In this document: positions 17,220 to 25,619 of the stretch, one piece after another | Position numbering within the stretch: the first letter of the stretch is position 1 | Layout: every line of letters begins with the position of its first letter | Source: Streptomyces varsoviensis | GTDB taxonomy: Bacteria; Actinomycetota; Actinomycetes; Streptomycetales; Streptomycetaceae | Direction: 5' to 3' | DNA: 64,000 bases | Assembly: GCF_000718635.1 (NCBI RefSeq) | Contig: NZ_JOBF01000001.1 | Span: forward strand, 1 to 64,000 | Translations under genes and position numbers: made by a program | The notes under the pieces: generated by a model | Database searches by the model: none | Told to the model about the DNA's origin: nothing | The model's input: the letters and a program-made list of their open reading frames with translations, nothing else

Positions 17220-17243
17220 CCTCGCTCCCCCAGGAGAGCGAGG
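17220..17243 (+). terminator. Hairpin after the DUF397 gene
   Basis: CCTCGCTC (17220-17227) and GAGCGAGG (17236-17243) form a perfect eight-base stem with an eight-base loop, 24 bases after the DUF397 stop. It lacks a U-tract. Position suggests termination of the XRE/DUF397 transcript. Confidence 0.5.
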
Positions 17244-17276
17244 CCGTCGTCGAATGCTCTGGACAAGGACGAGCAG

Positions 17277-17807
17277 TTGCACCATCACGGCTATCTGTGG
17301 ACCGGCTCCAGGAAGCGGCTCGACCAAGAGGGCCACCGACGACCCCCGCACCCGCTCCCGCCGCCCCCGCCGGTAGGGGGCGACGACACAGAGGGGCACA
17401 AGCTCGCTCAGCGCTACAAGGAAGCGGCGGCGGAGTTCCGTACAGGTGACCTCCCTCCGATGGAGACGGCCCGGTGGCTGACGAAGCCCGGCAGCCTGAT
17501 CTGCGGCACCTGGGAAGAGCCGATGGAGGCCGCCGCGTGGCTCGGACATCGGCTCATGGAGTACGCGCCCAGGTTCATGTCCGAGGCGCAACGTGACGGA
17601 ACCCGTCTGGCGGAACTGGCCGGTTCGGCGGCGGAGCGGCTGAAATGGGGCGGCGACGTGGCCCACGGCTTCTACCTCGAACGCCCCCTGTTCCTGTCGC
17701 TCGCCCTGGTGTGCTGCTCCCCGAACAGAGATCAGCCGGACACGGCCTGCCCTCTGAGCCCGCTTCGCGCCGAATTTCGCCGGTCAGGAGAGGATGCGGC
17801 CTGCTGA
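17277..17807 (+). CDS. Hypothetical protein
   Basis: A 176-residue frame that I do not recognise. After a Pro-rich stretch (HPLPPPPPVGG, about 25-35) it looks like a folded domain: GHKLAQRYKEAAAEFRTGDLPPMETARWLTKPGSLICGTWEEPMEAA in part, then GHRLMEYAPRFMSEAQRDG and GDVAHGFYLERPLFLSLALVCC. The only available start is TTG 17277 or later, with AAGGA upstream. It overlaps the convergent hydrolase gene by 24 bases at the 3' end. Codon use and lower GC match the XRE module next door. Real gene likely; function unknown. Confidence 0.55.
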   Translation: MHHHGYLWTGSRKRLDQEGHRRPPHPLPPPPPVGGDDTEGHKLAQRYKEAAAEFRTGDLPPMETARWLTKPGSLICGTWEEPMEAAAWLGHRLMEYAPRFMSEAQRDGTRLAELAGSAAERLKWGGDVAHGFYLERPLFLSLALVCCSPNRDQPDTACPLSPLRAEFRRSGEDAAC

Positions 17808-19100
17808 GAGGACTACGCGGGCCAGTTCCTCGTGGCAGATGTCGCTGTGGGCGCCGGCTGGGGGGAAACCGCGGGCCACGACGGGGGAGGCGTCGACGCT
17901 CACGCAGCCGGTGGCGGGGAACGGGTGGCGCAGGGCGTTCTCCAGGGTGAGTTCCTCGCAGGGCTCGACGGCCTTGATGCCGTCGAAGCCCATGGCGCCC
18001 CAGCGCTCGTCGCCGACGCCGAGGATCGTCTCGGCGTCGTCGGCGAGTTTCGAGGCGGCCGGGTACAGGACGCTCAGCGCCGTGTCATGGCTGGAGTGGC
18101 AGGCCACCACCGGGCCGTCCACCCGGCTCGGCGCGCCGCGCAGCACCCCGCCCCGGTCGGTGGCCCACGGCAGCCGTTCGGCGAACGCGTAATGGGAGAA
18201 GGCGCCTTGGAGGAGCGTCAGGGACTTGACGCTGCCCACGCCCTCCGGCAGGCCGCGCAGGGCGAAGGACATCAGCCGGCCGCCGAAGCTGTGGCCGATC
18301 AGGTGCGCGCGGACCGTGGGGGAGGAGCGGGCCAGCAGGCCGAGCACCGGGCCGAGCCCCAACTGGCCGACGGTGCCCGCGCGGCGCTTCATGCCGTAGT
18401 ACGAGGCCTGGCGCAGCATCTCGCGCGCCCCGTTCCACAGCCGCTTCAGCCCGCCGCCGAACAGCTCCGGCCGGGCGTCGCCCGCCTCCGCCAGCGCGTT
18501 GGTGAACCGCTCGTAGACCTGTACCGGGTCGGCCGTGAGCATCGTGGGCACGGCGCCCGACGCCCCGTCGTGGTCCACGTCCGCCGCGAACCGCGCCGCC
18601 GTCCCGCCCGTCGGCGCCTCCGTCAACTGGCGTACCAGCGAGGCGAACTCCTCCAGCCGCGACCGGCTGTCCGGCCGCTTCTCCAGCAGCTCCGCGATCC
18701 GCGCCACGGTCATGACATGGCCGGGGAAGACGGCGTTGAGCGCGTGCCGGGTGTCCCTGTCGAGCCCGTCGGGAACGGTGGCGGCGGTCGCCGCCGCGCC
18801 CTGGGACGGGAAGTCGGGGATGGGCTCGTCCGTGAAGCGCATCGACGGCCAGAGCACCCCCACGTAGCCGACGCGCACCCCGTCGGCGCCGCCGATCAGC
18901 TTGGGGAAGGGCGCGAAGAACCGGTCGTAGAGCCGGGTCGCCATCGACCGGTCGTTGTTCCAGCCGTGCGCGAACAGCACCAGGTCGGTCAGGCCCGCCC
19001 CGGCCACGTCGCGCGTCAGCGCGTCCCGCTGGCCGGCGTGCACATCCCCGTCCGCGTCGAACGTCAGCTCCCAGAACGGCTTCACACTGAATCCGGCCAT
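17784..19100 (-). CDS. Alpha/beta-fold hydrolase, cytoplasmic
   Basis: A 438-residue protein with an alpha/beta-hydrolase core. The oxyanion region is LVLFAHGWNND (residues 40-50), the nucleophile elbow is IGHSFGGRLMSF with Ser271, and a late His in DICHEELARVV could complete the triad. An insert of about 150 residues separates strand regions. No signal peptide. ATG at 19100 has GAGGGGA upstream; earlier in-frame starts add low-complexity residues. Substrate unknown. Confidence 0.8.
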   Translation of the reverse strand: MAGFSVKPFWELTFDADGDVHAGQRDALTRDVAGAGLTDLVLFAHGWNNDRSMATRLYDRFFAPFPKLIGGADGVRVGYVGVLWPSMRFTDEPIPDFPSQGAAATAATVPDGLDRDTRHALNAVFPGHVMTVARIAELLEKRPDSRSRLEEFASLVRQLTEAPTGGTAARFAADVDHDGASGAVPTMLTADPVQVYERFTNALAEAGDARPELFGGGLKRLWNGAREMLRQASYYGMKRRAGTVGQLGLGPVLGLLARSSPTVRAHLIGHSFGGRLMSFALRGLPEGVGSVKSLTLLQGAFSHYAFAERLPWATDRGGVLRGAPSRVDGPVVACHSSHDTALSVLYPAASKLADDAETILGVGDERWGAMGFDGIKAVEPCEELTLENALRHPFPATGCVSVDASPVVARGFPPAGAHSDICHEELARVVLSAGRILS

Positions 19101-19189
19101 CGCGGTTCCCCTCAGCGGTCCGATGTGCCGCATCCTCCCGCCGTACGCCGGGCCCGGCCATACGCCGCGCACGTGAATTGCCGGGGAAC

Positions 19190-19330
19190 AAGGCCGCCGA
19201 GGCCGTCAAATCCGCCAAAGCCGTCAAGGCCGCCAAGTTCGTCAAGCTCGCCAAGGCCGGTTCGTACGCGCCGCGCCCCCCGCCCGTACGCCCGCGTCCC
19301 CCCCCGCCCGTACGCCCGCGTCCCCCGCCC
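19190..19330. repeat. Low-complexity tandem repeats between uppS-like and hydrolase genes
   Basis: Two degenerate arrays lie side by side in a gene-free gap of 240 bases. At about 19190-19257 the words GCCGTCAA and GCCGCCAA alternate. At about 19270-19340 a unit CCCGTACGCCCGCGTCC repeats about three times. A plus-strand reading gives a Lys/Ala-rich then Pro/Arg-rich peptide, but no ribosome site or homology supports a gene. Confidence 0.6.
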
Positions 19331-19340
19331 GTACGCGCCC

Positions 19341-20117
19341 TCAGCCGCCGTACCGGCGTTCCCGCGCGGAGAAGCTGCGCAGCGCCCGCAGAAAGTCGAT
19401 CTCGCGGAAGGCCGGCCAGTACGCCTCGCAGAAGTACAGCTCGGAGTAGGCGCTCTGCCACAGCAGGAAGTTCGACATCCGCTGCTCGCCGCTGGTGCGG
19501 ATGACCAGGTCGGGGTCGGGGCGCCCGGCCGTGTAGAGGTGCTGGGCGATGTCGTCCACGGTCAAGGATGCCGCCAGCTCGGTCAGCGACTGGCCCTGGG
19601 CCGCGCGCTCGGTCATCAACTCCCGCAGCGCGTCGATGACTTCCTGCCGTCCGCCGTAGCCGATGGCCAGCGTGACATGTGCCCCGGTGGGGCAGGAGCG
19701 GGTCGCCTCGACCGCGTCCTTGAGCGCGTGCGCGGTGGTGTCGGGCAGCACGTCGAGCGTGCCGGCGATGTGCACCTGCCAGCGCGGGTCCGGACGGCAC
19801 AGCTTGTCGTGGGCGACCTGCTCGATCAGCCGCATGAGGCAGGCGACCTCGGAGTCCTCGCGCCGCCGGAGGTTCTCCGTCGAGCAGACGAACACCGTGA
19901 TGTGCTTGATGCCCAGCGCCTCGCACCAGGACAGCACGTCCTCGACGTGCTCGGCGCCGCGCTGGTGGCCCTCGCTGGGGTCGGCCAGCCCCATCTGCCG
20001 CGCCCACCGGCGGTTGCCGTCCATGATCAGCCCGATGTGCTCGGGCAGCGCGCCCTCCAGCACCTGGCGGCGCAGCCGGTTCGCGTACAGGGCGTAGAGC
20101 GGAGCGGCGATACCCAT
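19341..20117 (-). CDS. Isoprenyl transferase (cis-prenyl diphosphate synthase, UppS family)
   Basis: Condenses isopentenyl diphosphate with an allylic diphosphate in the Z configuration, supplying lipid carriers. The 258 residues show the family motifs: HIGLIMDGNRRWAR with catalytic Asp33, GHQRGAEHVEDVLSWC, TVFVCSTENLRRR, LAIGYGGRQEVIDA, and the C-terminal PDLVIRTSGEQRMSNFLLWQSAYSELYF split by a few residues. The TENLRRR variant in place of TENWxRP is seen in short-chain members such as Z-farnesyl diphosphate synthase, so the product chain may be short; this is inference. ATG at 20117. Confidence 0.93.
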   Translation of the reverse strand: MGIAAPLYALYANRLRRQVLEGALPEHIGLIMDGNRRWARQMGLADPSEGHQRGAEHVEDVLSWCEALGIKHITVFVCSTENLRRREDSEVACLMRLIEQVAHDKLCRPDPRWQVHIAGTLDVLPDTTAHALKDAVEATRSCPTGAHVTLAIGYGGRQEVIDALRELMTERAAQGQSLTELAASLTVDDIAQHLYTAGRPDPDLVIRTSGEQRMSNFLLWQSAYSELYFCEAYWPAFREIDFLRALRSFSARERRYGG

Positions 20118-20285
20118 GGCGTCCTCGGCGTCCTTTCGCGAACACGGCGAGCGGGCGGGCGGGGCAGGCGGGCGGGCCGGGGCGGCGGCCGCCGCGGCCC
20201 AGTATGCCGGGCGCGCCCGCCGCGCGGAGCCGGAAACGGAACGCGGCGCGCGGCGACGGAGCCCCTGATCCCCGTTCCCCCCCCG

Positions 20286-21719
20286 TCAGGCCAGTTCGCG
20301 CTCGCGCGTCTCCGGGAGGGCCAGTACGCACAGGAGGGAGACGACCGCCATGGCGCTCACGTACCAGCCCACCGACGCGGAGCCCCACGCCGGCTGGAGG
20401 CGGGTGGCGATCAGGGGGGAGACGGCGCCGCCGAGGACGCCGCCGAGGTTGTAGGCGAGGGAGGCGCCGGAGTAGCGGACGCGGGGGCCGAAGAGTTCGG
20501 GGAGGTAGGCGCCCATCGGCCCGTACACGACGCCCATGCAGAACAGCGCGCCGCCGATGGCCAGGGCGATCAGCACCGGCCGCTCGGTGTCCAGGAGCGG
20601 GAAGAGGACCAGGCCCCAGACCACCGAGAGCCCGGTGCCGGCGAGCACGACCTTGCGGCGGCCGCGCCCGTCGGAGCGGGTCGAGGCCAGCCAGGTGCCG
20701 GCGGCGAGGAAGAGGCACGCGACCATCGACAGGCCGAGCATCGTGGAACGGGCGATGCCGAGGTTCTTGGTGGTGTAGGCGAGGCAGTAGGTGGTGGCCG
20801 TGTAGAAGAGCCCGTACGCGATGATCATCCCGCCCGCGCCGAGCAGCAGTTCGCGCCAGTGCCGGCGCAGTACGTCCAGGGTGGGGACCTTGCTGGCCTC
20901 CTGCCGCGCCATGACCCGCGCGAACACCGGCGTCTCGCTGATCTTCAGCCGGACGAACAGGCCGACGCCCACGAGCAGGAACGACAGCAGGAAGGGGACG
21001 CGCCACCCCCAGGACCGGAACGCGGCGTCGCTCAGCGCCGACGACAGCAGCCAGAAGATCCCGGTGGCGGCGAAGAACCCGACGGACGGGCCCAGTTGCG
21101 GGAACGCCGCGTACAGCCCGCGTCTGCCGCGCGGCGCGTGCTCCACGGCCAGCAGCGCCGCTCCGCCCCACTCGCCGCCGAGCCCGATGCCCTGGACGAA
21201 GCGGAGCAGTACGAGCAGCAGCGGGGCCCAGAGGCCGAGCGTGGAGTAGCCGGGCAGCAGCCCGACGAAGGCCGTGGAGAGCCCCATCATCAGGAGCGAG
21301 GCGACGAGGACGGACTTGCGGCCGACGCGGTCGCCGAAGTGGCCGAAGACCACGGAGCCGAGCGGCCGGGCCGCGAACGCCACCGCGTACGTGGAGAACG
21401 AGGCGAGCGTGGCGTTGACGGGCGTCAGCGTCGGGAAGAACGCGTCGTTGAGGACGAGCGCGGCGGCGGTGCCGTAGATGTAGAAGTCGTAGAACTCGAT
21501 GGCCGTGCCGATGAAACTGGCGATGGCCACCCGGCGCAGGCTCTCCGGACTCTCGGGGTGGTCCCCCGGGCTCGTCTCCGGGGTCCCCGAGCCTGTCGCG
21601 TCCGTGGAGCCCGCGCCGGACCGTCCGTCGGCCGGGCCCGTGCCGGGGCGGCTCTCGTCGCCGTCGTCTTCTTCCGCCGTCACCGGCGTCGCATCGTTGA
21701 GCACGACGGGAACTCTCAC
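20286..21719 (-). CDS. MFS transporter, metabolite:H+ symporter (MHS) family
   Basis: A 477-residue inner-membrane symporter with about 12 transmembrane segments after a 60-residue hydrophilic, acidic Ser/Gly/Pro-rich N-terminus. MHS landmarks include ASFIGTAIEFYDFYIYGTAAALV in helix 1, FGHFGDRVGRKSVLV in the cytoplasmic loop, and RFVQGIGLGGEWGGAALLAVE. Relatives import organic acids, proline, betaine or shikimate. GTG at 21719. The P450/ferredoxin genes lie 173 bases upstream on the same strand, so co-transcription is possible. Confidence 0.9.
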   Translation of the reverse strand: MRVPVVLNDATPVTAEEDDGDESRPGTGPADGRSGAGSTDATGSGTPETSPGDHPESPESLRRVAIASFIGTAIEFYDFYIYGTAAALVLNDAFFPTLTPVNATLASFSTYAVAFAARPLGSVVFGHFGDRVGRKSVLVASLLMMGLSTAFVGLLPGYSTLGLWAPLLLVLLRFVQGIGLGGEWGGAALLAVEHAPRGRRGLYAAFPQLGPSVGFFAATGIFWLLSSALSDAAFRSWGWRVPFLLSFLLVGVGLFVRLKISETPVFARVMARQEASKVPTLDVLRRHWRELLLGAGGMIIAYGLFYTATTYCLAYTTKNLGIARSTMLGLSMVACLFLAAGTWLASTRSDGRGRRKVVLAGTGLSVVWGLVLFPLLDTERPVLIALAIGGALFCMGVVYGPMGAYLPELFGPRVRYSGASLAYNLGGVLGGAVSPLIATRLQPAWGSASVGWYVSAMAVVSLLCVLALPETRERELA

Positions 21720-21892
21720 GTCAGCGCCGTGTCCGCGTCAATAGTCCCCTCGCGGCGTCTTGACCGGTGAGACGGGCCGTACGGATGGCGAGCCGCGGTC
21801 CCGAGCGGGGCGGCGCCGGACGGGGCGGCCGCGGGCAGGGCGGCCGCGAGCGGGTCGGCCCCGGGGGTGGGCCGGCCCGCTCGGACAGTGGG

Positions 21893-22087
21893 CTACTCGC
21901 TGATCTTGACGGCGCCGGACGGACAGATGTTGCCCGCCTGGCGGGCGGCGGACAACTCGGCCGCCCCTTCCGGCTCCTTCTTGAGAACGGCCACGAGCCC
22001 GTCGTCGTCCTGGTCGAAGACGGTGGGTGCGGTCATGGCGCACAGACCCGCGCCGACGCACACCTCGCGGTCCGCGGTCACTCGCAT
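21893..22087 (-). CDS. Ferredoxin (single-cluster, P450 partner type)
   Basis: A 64-residue electron carrier. MRVTADREVCVGAGLCAMTAP and then the C-terminal ICPSGAVKI supply three cysteines in the spacing of [3Fe-4S]-type actinobacterial ferredoxins, with the conserved VFDQDDDGLV loop. It begins 20 bases after the P450 stop and would deliver electrons to that enzyme. A dedicated reductase is not in the window. Confidence 0.93.
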   Translation of the reverse strand: MRVTADREVCVGAGLCAMTAPTVFDQDDDGLVAVLKKEPEGAAELSAARQAGNICPSGAVKISE

Positions 22088-22107
22088 GGTCACTCCTTTC
22101 GCCGCGG

Positions 22108-23331
22108 TCACCAGGTGACCGGCAGTTTGTTGACGCCTTGGATCGTGGTGCCCGGACGGATCTCCAGGCTCTCCACCGGGGCCGCCAGCCGCAGGGTCGG
22201 AATCCGCTCGAAGAGAGCCGTGAGGATCACTTCGAGCTCCAGGCGGGCCAGGTTCTGGCCGAGGCACTGGTGGACCCCGTACCCGAAGGAGATGTGGTGG
22301 CGGGCCGAGCGGTGCACGTCGAAGGCGTCCGGGTTCTCGAACACCGAACCGTCGCGGTTGGCTATCGAGTTGGAGATGATAACGCCCTCGCCGGCGCGGA
22401 TCGCCTGGCCGTCTATCTCGATGTCGGCCGTCGCGACGCGGCCGCCCGCGATGTCGGCGATGGAGAGATAGCGCAGCAACTCCTCGACGGCGCCCGGGAT
22501 CAGGCTCGGGTCGGCGCGCAGCGCGGCGTGCTGGTCCGGGTGTTCCAGGAGTGTGATCACGCTCAGCGAGGTCATCGAGGCCGTCGTCTCGTGGCCCGCG
22601 ACGAGCAGCAGGATCGCGTCCGAGACCAGTTCCTCGCGGTCGACGGTGCCCTTCGCCAACTGCTCGGTGACCAGCGTGCCGAGCAGGCCGGGGCCGGGCT
22701 CGGTCTCGAACTGGGCGACCAGCCCGTCCAGGTAGTCCCCGAGCTTCTTGCGCGCGGCGAGCGCCTCCTCCCCGGTAGTCGCCTGAAGCAGTTCCTTGGA
22801 GGCTTCCTGGAAGAAGTCGTGGTCGGCGTAGGGCACGCCGAGCAGTTGGCAGATCACCATGGACGGCACCGGCAGCGCGAACTGGCTGACCAGGTCGGCC
22901 GTCGGGCCGGCGGCGAGCATGTCGTCGATGAAGCCGTTCACGATGCGCTCGACGCCCGGGCGCATGCCCTTGATGCGCTTGAGCGTGAACTCGCTGATCA
23001 TCATGCGGCGCTTGTGACCGTGCTCCGGCGGGTCCAGGCCGATGAACGCCGGCGCGGTGGTGCGGAACGCCGCGAACCTCGGCGAGGTGGCGGGGAAGTT
23101 GTCGTCCTGGCGGTTGGACGAGATGCGCGGGTCGGCGAGCAGTTGCCGTGCCGTCTCGTGCTTGGTCACCACCCACGCCTGCCGGCCGTCGTAGAGGGTC
23201 ACCTTGCGCAGCGCGTCGCCCGTGTCCCTTAACTCGACGTACTCCTTGGGGATTTGGTACGGGCAGGTGCGGTTGCTCGGGAAGGCCGGCGCCTCTTCTT
23301 GGTGGATTGGTGCGGCAGTCGTCTCAGTCAT
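22108..23331 (-). CDS. Cytochrome P450 (CYP105-like)
   Basis: A 407-residue soluble monooxygenase. Motifs: I-helix AGHETTAS, K-helix EELLR, and the haem loop FGYGVHQCLGQNLARLE with haem-ligand Cys356. Sequence features such as CPYQIPKEY and FIGLDPPEHGHKRRM resemble the CYP105 family, which hydroxylates antibiotics, vitamins and xenobiotics. ATG at 23331 has AGGAG five bases upstream. It is followed by its ferredoxin gene and is divergent from a TetR gene, with overlapping inverted repeats in the shared promoter. Confidence 0.95.
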   Translation of the reverse strand: MTETTAAPIHQEEAPAFPSNRTCPYQIPKEYVELRDTGDALRKVTLYDGRQAWVVTKHETARQLLADPRISSNRQDDNFPATSPRFAAFRTTAPAFIGLDPPEHGHKRRMMISEFTLKRIKGMRPGVERIVNGFIDDMLAAGPTADLVSQFALPVPSMVICQLLGVPYADHDFFQEASKELLQATTGEEALAARKKLGDYLDGLVAQFETEPGPGLLGTLVTEQLAKGTVDREELVSDAILLLVAGHETTASMTSLSVITLLEHPDQHAALRADPSLIPGAVEELLRYLSIADIAGGRVATADIEIDGQAIRAGEGVIISNSIANRDGSVFENPDAFDVHRSARHHISFGYGVHQCLGQNLARLELEVILTALFERIPTLRLAAPVESLEIRPGTTIQGVNKLPVTW

Positions 23332-23360
23332 CGATCTCCTCGAAGTCCCTGACGCATAAA

Positions 23361-23381
23361 GAACGACCAGTTCTCTAACTG
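23361..23381. promoter_or_regulatory. Overlapping inverted repeats in the P450/tetR promoter region
   Basis: GAACGACCAGTTC (23361-23373) has GAAC/GTTC arms. CAGTTCTCTAACTG (23368-23381) is a perfect five-base inverted repeat with a four-base spacer, overlapping the first. They lie 30-50 bases upstream of the P450 start and 56-76 bases upstream of the TetR start, the expected place for the TetR operator. Confidence 0.5.
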
Positions 23382-23436
23382 AGAGGCTAGGTCTCCCACT
23401 TAGGGAACGCAATGACCCCTGAGTAAACTCTGTGGA

Positions 23437-24078
23437 ATGACGCTGTCACCCGACGCCGATCCGGCCGCCGAAATGGCCCCTGACCACCGCAAAGGCCCCC
23501 GCCGCCGCGGTGAGGAGCTAGAACACGCCATTTTGACGGCGACGATGGAGGAGCTCGTCGAGGTCGGCTACGCCCGCGTGACGATGGAGCGCGTGGCCGC
23601 CCGCGCCCGTACCAGCAAGGCCGCCCTCTACCGCCGCTGGCCCGGCCGCCCCGAGCTGGTCATGGACGCGGTGGAGAAGTTCGGCATCTCCGAGATGTCC
23701 GTCCCCGACACCGGCGCGCTGCGCACGGACGTGATCGCCGTGCTGCGGCAGATGGCCGCCAAGATGTGCACGCCGTTCGGCGGCGTCATGCGCGGGCTGA
23801 TCGCCGAGGCGGCCCGCGAGCCCGCGTTCGCCCAGCTCATCCGGGAACGGGTGCACCCCGCCGGCCCCGCCGTGATCAGAACCGTCCTGGAACGGGCCGT
23901 CGAGAGCGGCGAGGTCGAGCCCTGGGTCCTGGACACCCGCCGGGTCACCGTCGCCACCGACCTCCTGCGCAACGAGTTCCTGCTCTTCGGCTCGCCCCTG
24001 GAGGAAGAGACCATCACGGACATCGTCGACGAGGTGTACCTGCCGCTCATCCTCAGCCCGGCCCCCCGGCGGCACTGA
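23437..24078 (+). CDS. TetR/AcrR-family transcriptional regulator
   Basis: A 213-residue regulator. The helix-turn-helix (about residues 27-75) reads AILTATMEELVEVGYARVTM, then ERVAARARTSKAALYRRWPGRPELV. The C-terminal domain is the TetR_C_11-like type (GLIAEAAREPAFAQLIRERV). It is divergent from the P450-ferredoxin genes. There is no ribosome site; instead TAAACT at 23424-23429 lies seven bases before the ATG, so transcription may start at the ATG itself (leaderless mRNA). Confidence 0.9.
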   Translation: MTLSPDADPAAEMAPDHRKGPRRRGEELEHAILTATMEELVEVGYARVTMERVAARARTSKAALYRRWPGRPELVMDAVEKFGISEMSVPDTGALRTDVIAVLRQMAAKMCTPFGGVMRGLIAEAAREPAFAQLIRERVHPAGPAVIRTVLERAVESGEVEPWVLDTRRVTVATDLLRNEFLLFGSPLEEETITDIVDEVYLPLILSPAPRRH

Positions 24079-24211
24079 GGTCCGGGCCTTCGGAGCCGCG
24101 GAGGCCCGGCCGCCCTCGCGGTACGGCTGTCGTACGGACCATGGCCGCGCGGCCGTACGCCTCAACTGCCTTCCCGGCGACCCCAGTTCAGCGGAGACCC
24201 GCGATCGCCCC

Positions 24212-25495
24212 TCACCGGTAGCGCAGATACCGCTCCCGCGTCCGGCGGAACGCCGCCAGCCCGTCCTGCCAGCCCGCCACCACCTCGTCCGCCGACGCCC
24301 CCGCGTCGATCATCGTGCGGACGAGCGGCGTCCCCGTGAGCTTGTCGATCCAGTGGTCGGAGCGCCAGGCGAAGCCGCGCCAGACCTGTTTGGCGGTGAC
24401 GAGCAGGGCGATGCCGGTACGGACCGGGTCGAAGGCGCGGGGGTCGTGGACGTGGAGCTGGACGCCGCCCGCCGTCCTCCCCTCGAACTTGGAGAACACC
24501 GGCACGAAATACGCCTCCCGGAACCGCACGCCCGGCAGGCCCAGCGCGTTCACCCGCTCCGCCCACCGCCGGTCGATCCCCTCCGCGCCCAGCAGCTCGA
24601 ACGGGCGCGTCGTGCCCCGCCCCTCGGAGAGGTTGGTGCCCTCGAACAGGCAAGTGCCCGCGTACGCGAGGGCCGTTCGCGGCGTCGGCATGTTGGGGCT
24701 CGGCGGCACCCATGGGAGCCCCGTCGCGTCGAAGAGGTCCCCGCGCCGCCACCCCGTCATCCGGACCGTCTCCAGATCGACCCGGCGGCCCGCCGCCCGC
24801 GCCACGAACTCGCCGTTGAACAGCAGCGCCAGCTCCGCCACCGTCATCCCGTGCGCCTGCGCGACCGGCTCCCGCCCGATCCCCGACGCCTGGGGCCGCT
24901 CCAGCACGGGACCCGACGCCGCGCGCCCGGACAGCGGGTTGGGCCGGTCCAGGACCAGGAACCGCTTGCCCGCGAGGGCCGCGGCGACCATGCAGTCGTA
25001 CAGCGTCCAGATGTACGTGTAGAACCGGGCGCCCACGTCCTGGATGTCGAAGACGACGGTGTCCACGCCCGACGCGGCGAAGATGTCCGCGAGCGCCTTG
25101 CCGCTCTTGCCGTACGTGTCATGGACGGGCAGCCCGGTCGCCGGGTCCTTCGAGGTGCCCTCCGAGCCGCCCGCCTGGGCGGTACCGCGGAAGCCGTGCT
25201 CGGGGCCGAAGACGGCGACGACGCGCACGCGGGGGTCGTCGTGCATGACGTCCACGATGTGCCGGACGTCTTGGGTGACGCCGGTCGGGTTGGTGACGAC
25301 GCCGACGCGGCGGCCGGCCAGCCGGGCGTAGCCGTCGGCGGCCAGCCGGTCGAAGCCCGTACGCACCCGGGGCCCGCCCCGGCCATGGCCGCCCCGGCCG
25401 GGCGTACGGGCCTGGGCGCGGGCTCCGGGCGCGGTGGCGGCGACCGCGCCGGCGGTCCCGGCGGCGGCGAGCAGGGTTCTCCTCGACAGGTCCAT
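24212..25495 (-). CDS. DUF1343 protein, NamZ-like exo-beta-N-acetylmuramidase (exported)
   Basis: A 427-residue protein. The N-terminus MDLSRRTLLAAAGTAGAVAATAPGARA, read in parts, is a twin-arginine-type export signal. The body is the DUF1343 family: GRRVGVVTNPTGV, VFGPEHGFRG, the conserved DIQDVGARFYTYIWTLYDCM, LDRPNPL, HGMTVAELALLFN, and FEGTNLSEGRGTTRPFE. Characterised members (NamZ of Bacillus) remove N-acetylmuramic acid from the ends of peptidoglycan fragments, so cell-wall recycling outside the membrane is likely. A longer upstream frame overlaps the SDR gene and is not coding. Confidence 0.9.
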   Translation of the reverse strand: MDLSRRTLLAAAGTAGAVAATAPGARAQARTPGRGGHGRGGPRVRTGFDRLAADGYARLAGRRVGVVTNPTGVTQDVRHIVDVMHDDPRVRVVAVFGPEHGFRGTAQAGGSEGTSKDPATGLPVHDTYGKSGKALADIFAASGVDTVVFDIQDVGARFYTYIWTLYDCMVAAALAGKRFLVLDRPNPLSGRAASGPVLERPQASGIGREPVAQAHGMTVAELALLFNGEFVARAAGRRVDLETVRMTGWRRGDLFDATGLPWVPPSPNMPTPRTALAYAGTCLFEGTNLSEGRGTTRPFELLGAEGIDRRWAERVNALGLPGVRFREAYFVPVFSKFEGRTAGGVQLHVHDPRAFDPVRTGIALLVTAKQVWRGFAWRSDHWIDKLTGTPLVRTMIDAGASADEVVAGWQDGLAAFRRTRERYLRYR

Positions 25496-25567
25496 GCCAG
25501 GCACGCTAACGCCCCCGGCCCCGTGGCGGAACGATCGCGACGGCCCGTGCCGCCCCCTTCCGCTGCA

Positions 25568-25581
25568 ACATACCGACTGGT
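25568..25581. promoter_or_regulatory. Operator ACATACCGACTGGT upstream of the SDR gene
   Basis: This 14-base sequence occurs again, on the other strand, at 31306-31319 upstream of the kinase/ACAD genes. Here it lies 39 bases before the SDR start. The downstream half (GTTAGT) is an imperfect match to the inverted arm, whereas the other copy is a perfect CCGAC/GTCGG palindrome. A TetR gene lies between the two operons. Confidence 0.6.
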
Positions 25582-25619
25582 TAGTCTGCCCGCACAGTCG
25601 AGCCGAGGGAGACGCGAAC

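Noticed and set aside
17832..21770. Very long plus-strand open frame (over 1300 codons) opposite the hydrolase, prenyltransferase and MHS genes
   Set aside because: It is the mirror of three well-supported minus-strand genes; composition is Arg/Gly/Ala-rich with no domain. Such antisense frames are a by-product of G/C-rich third codon positions.
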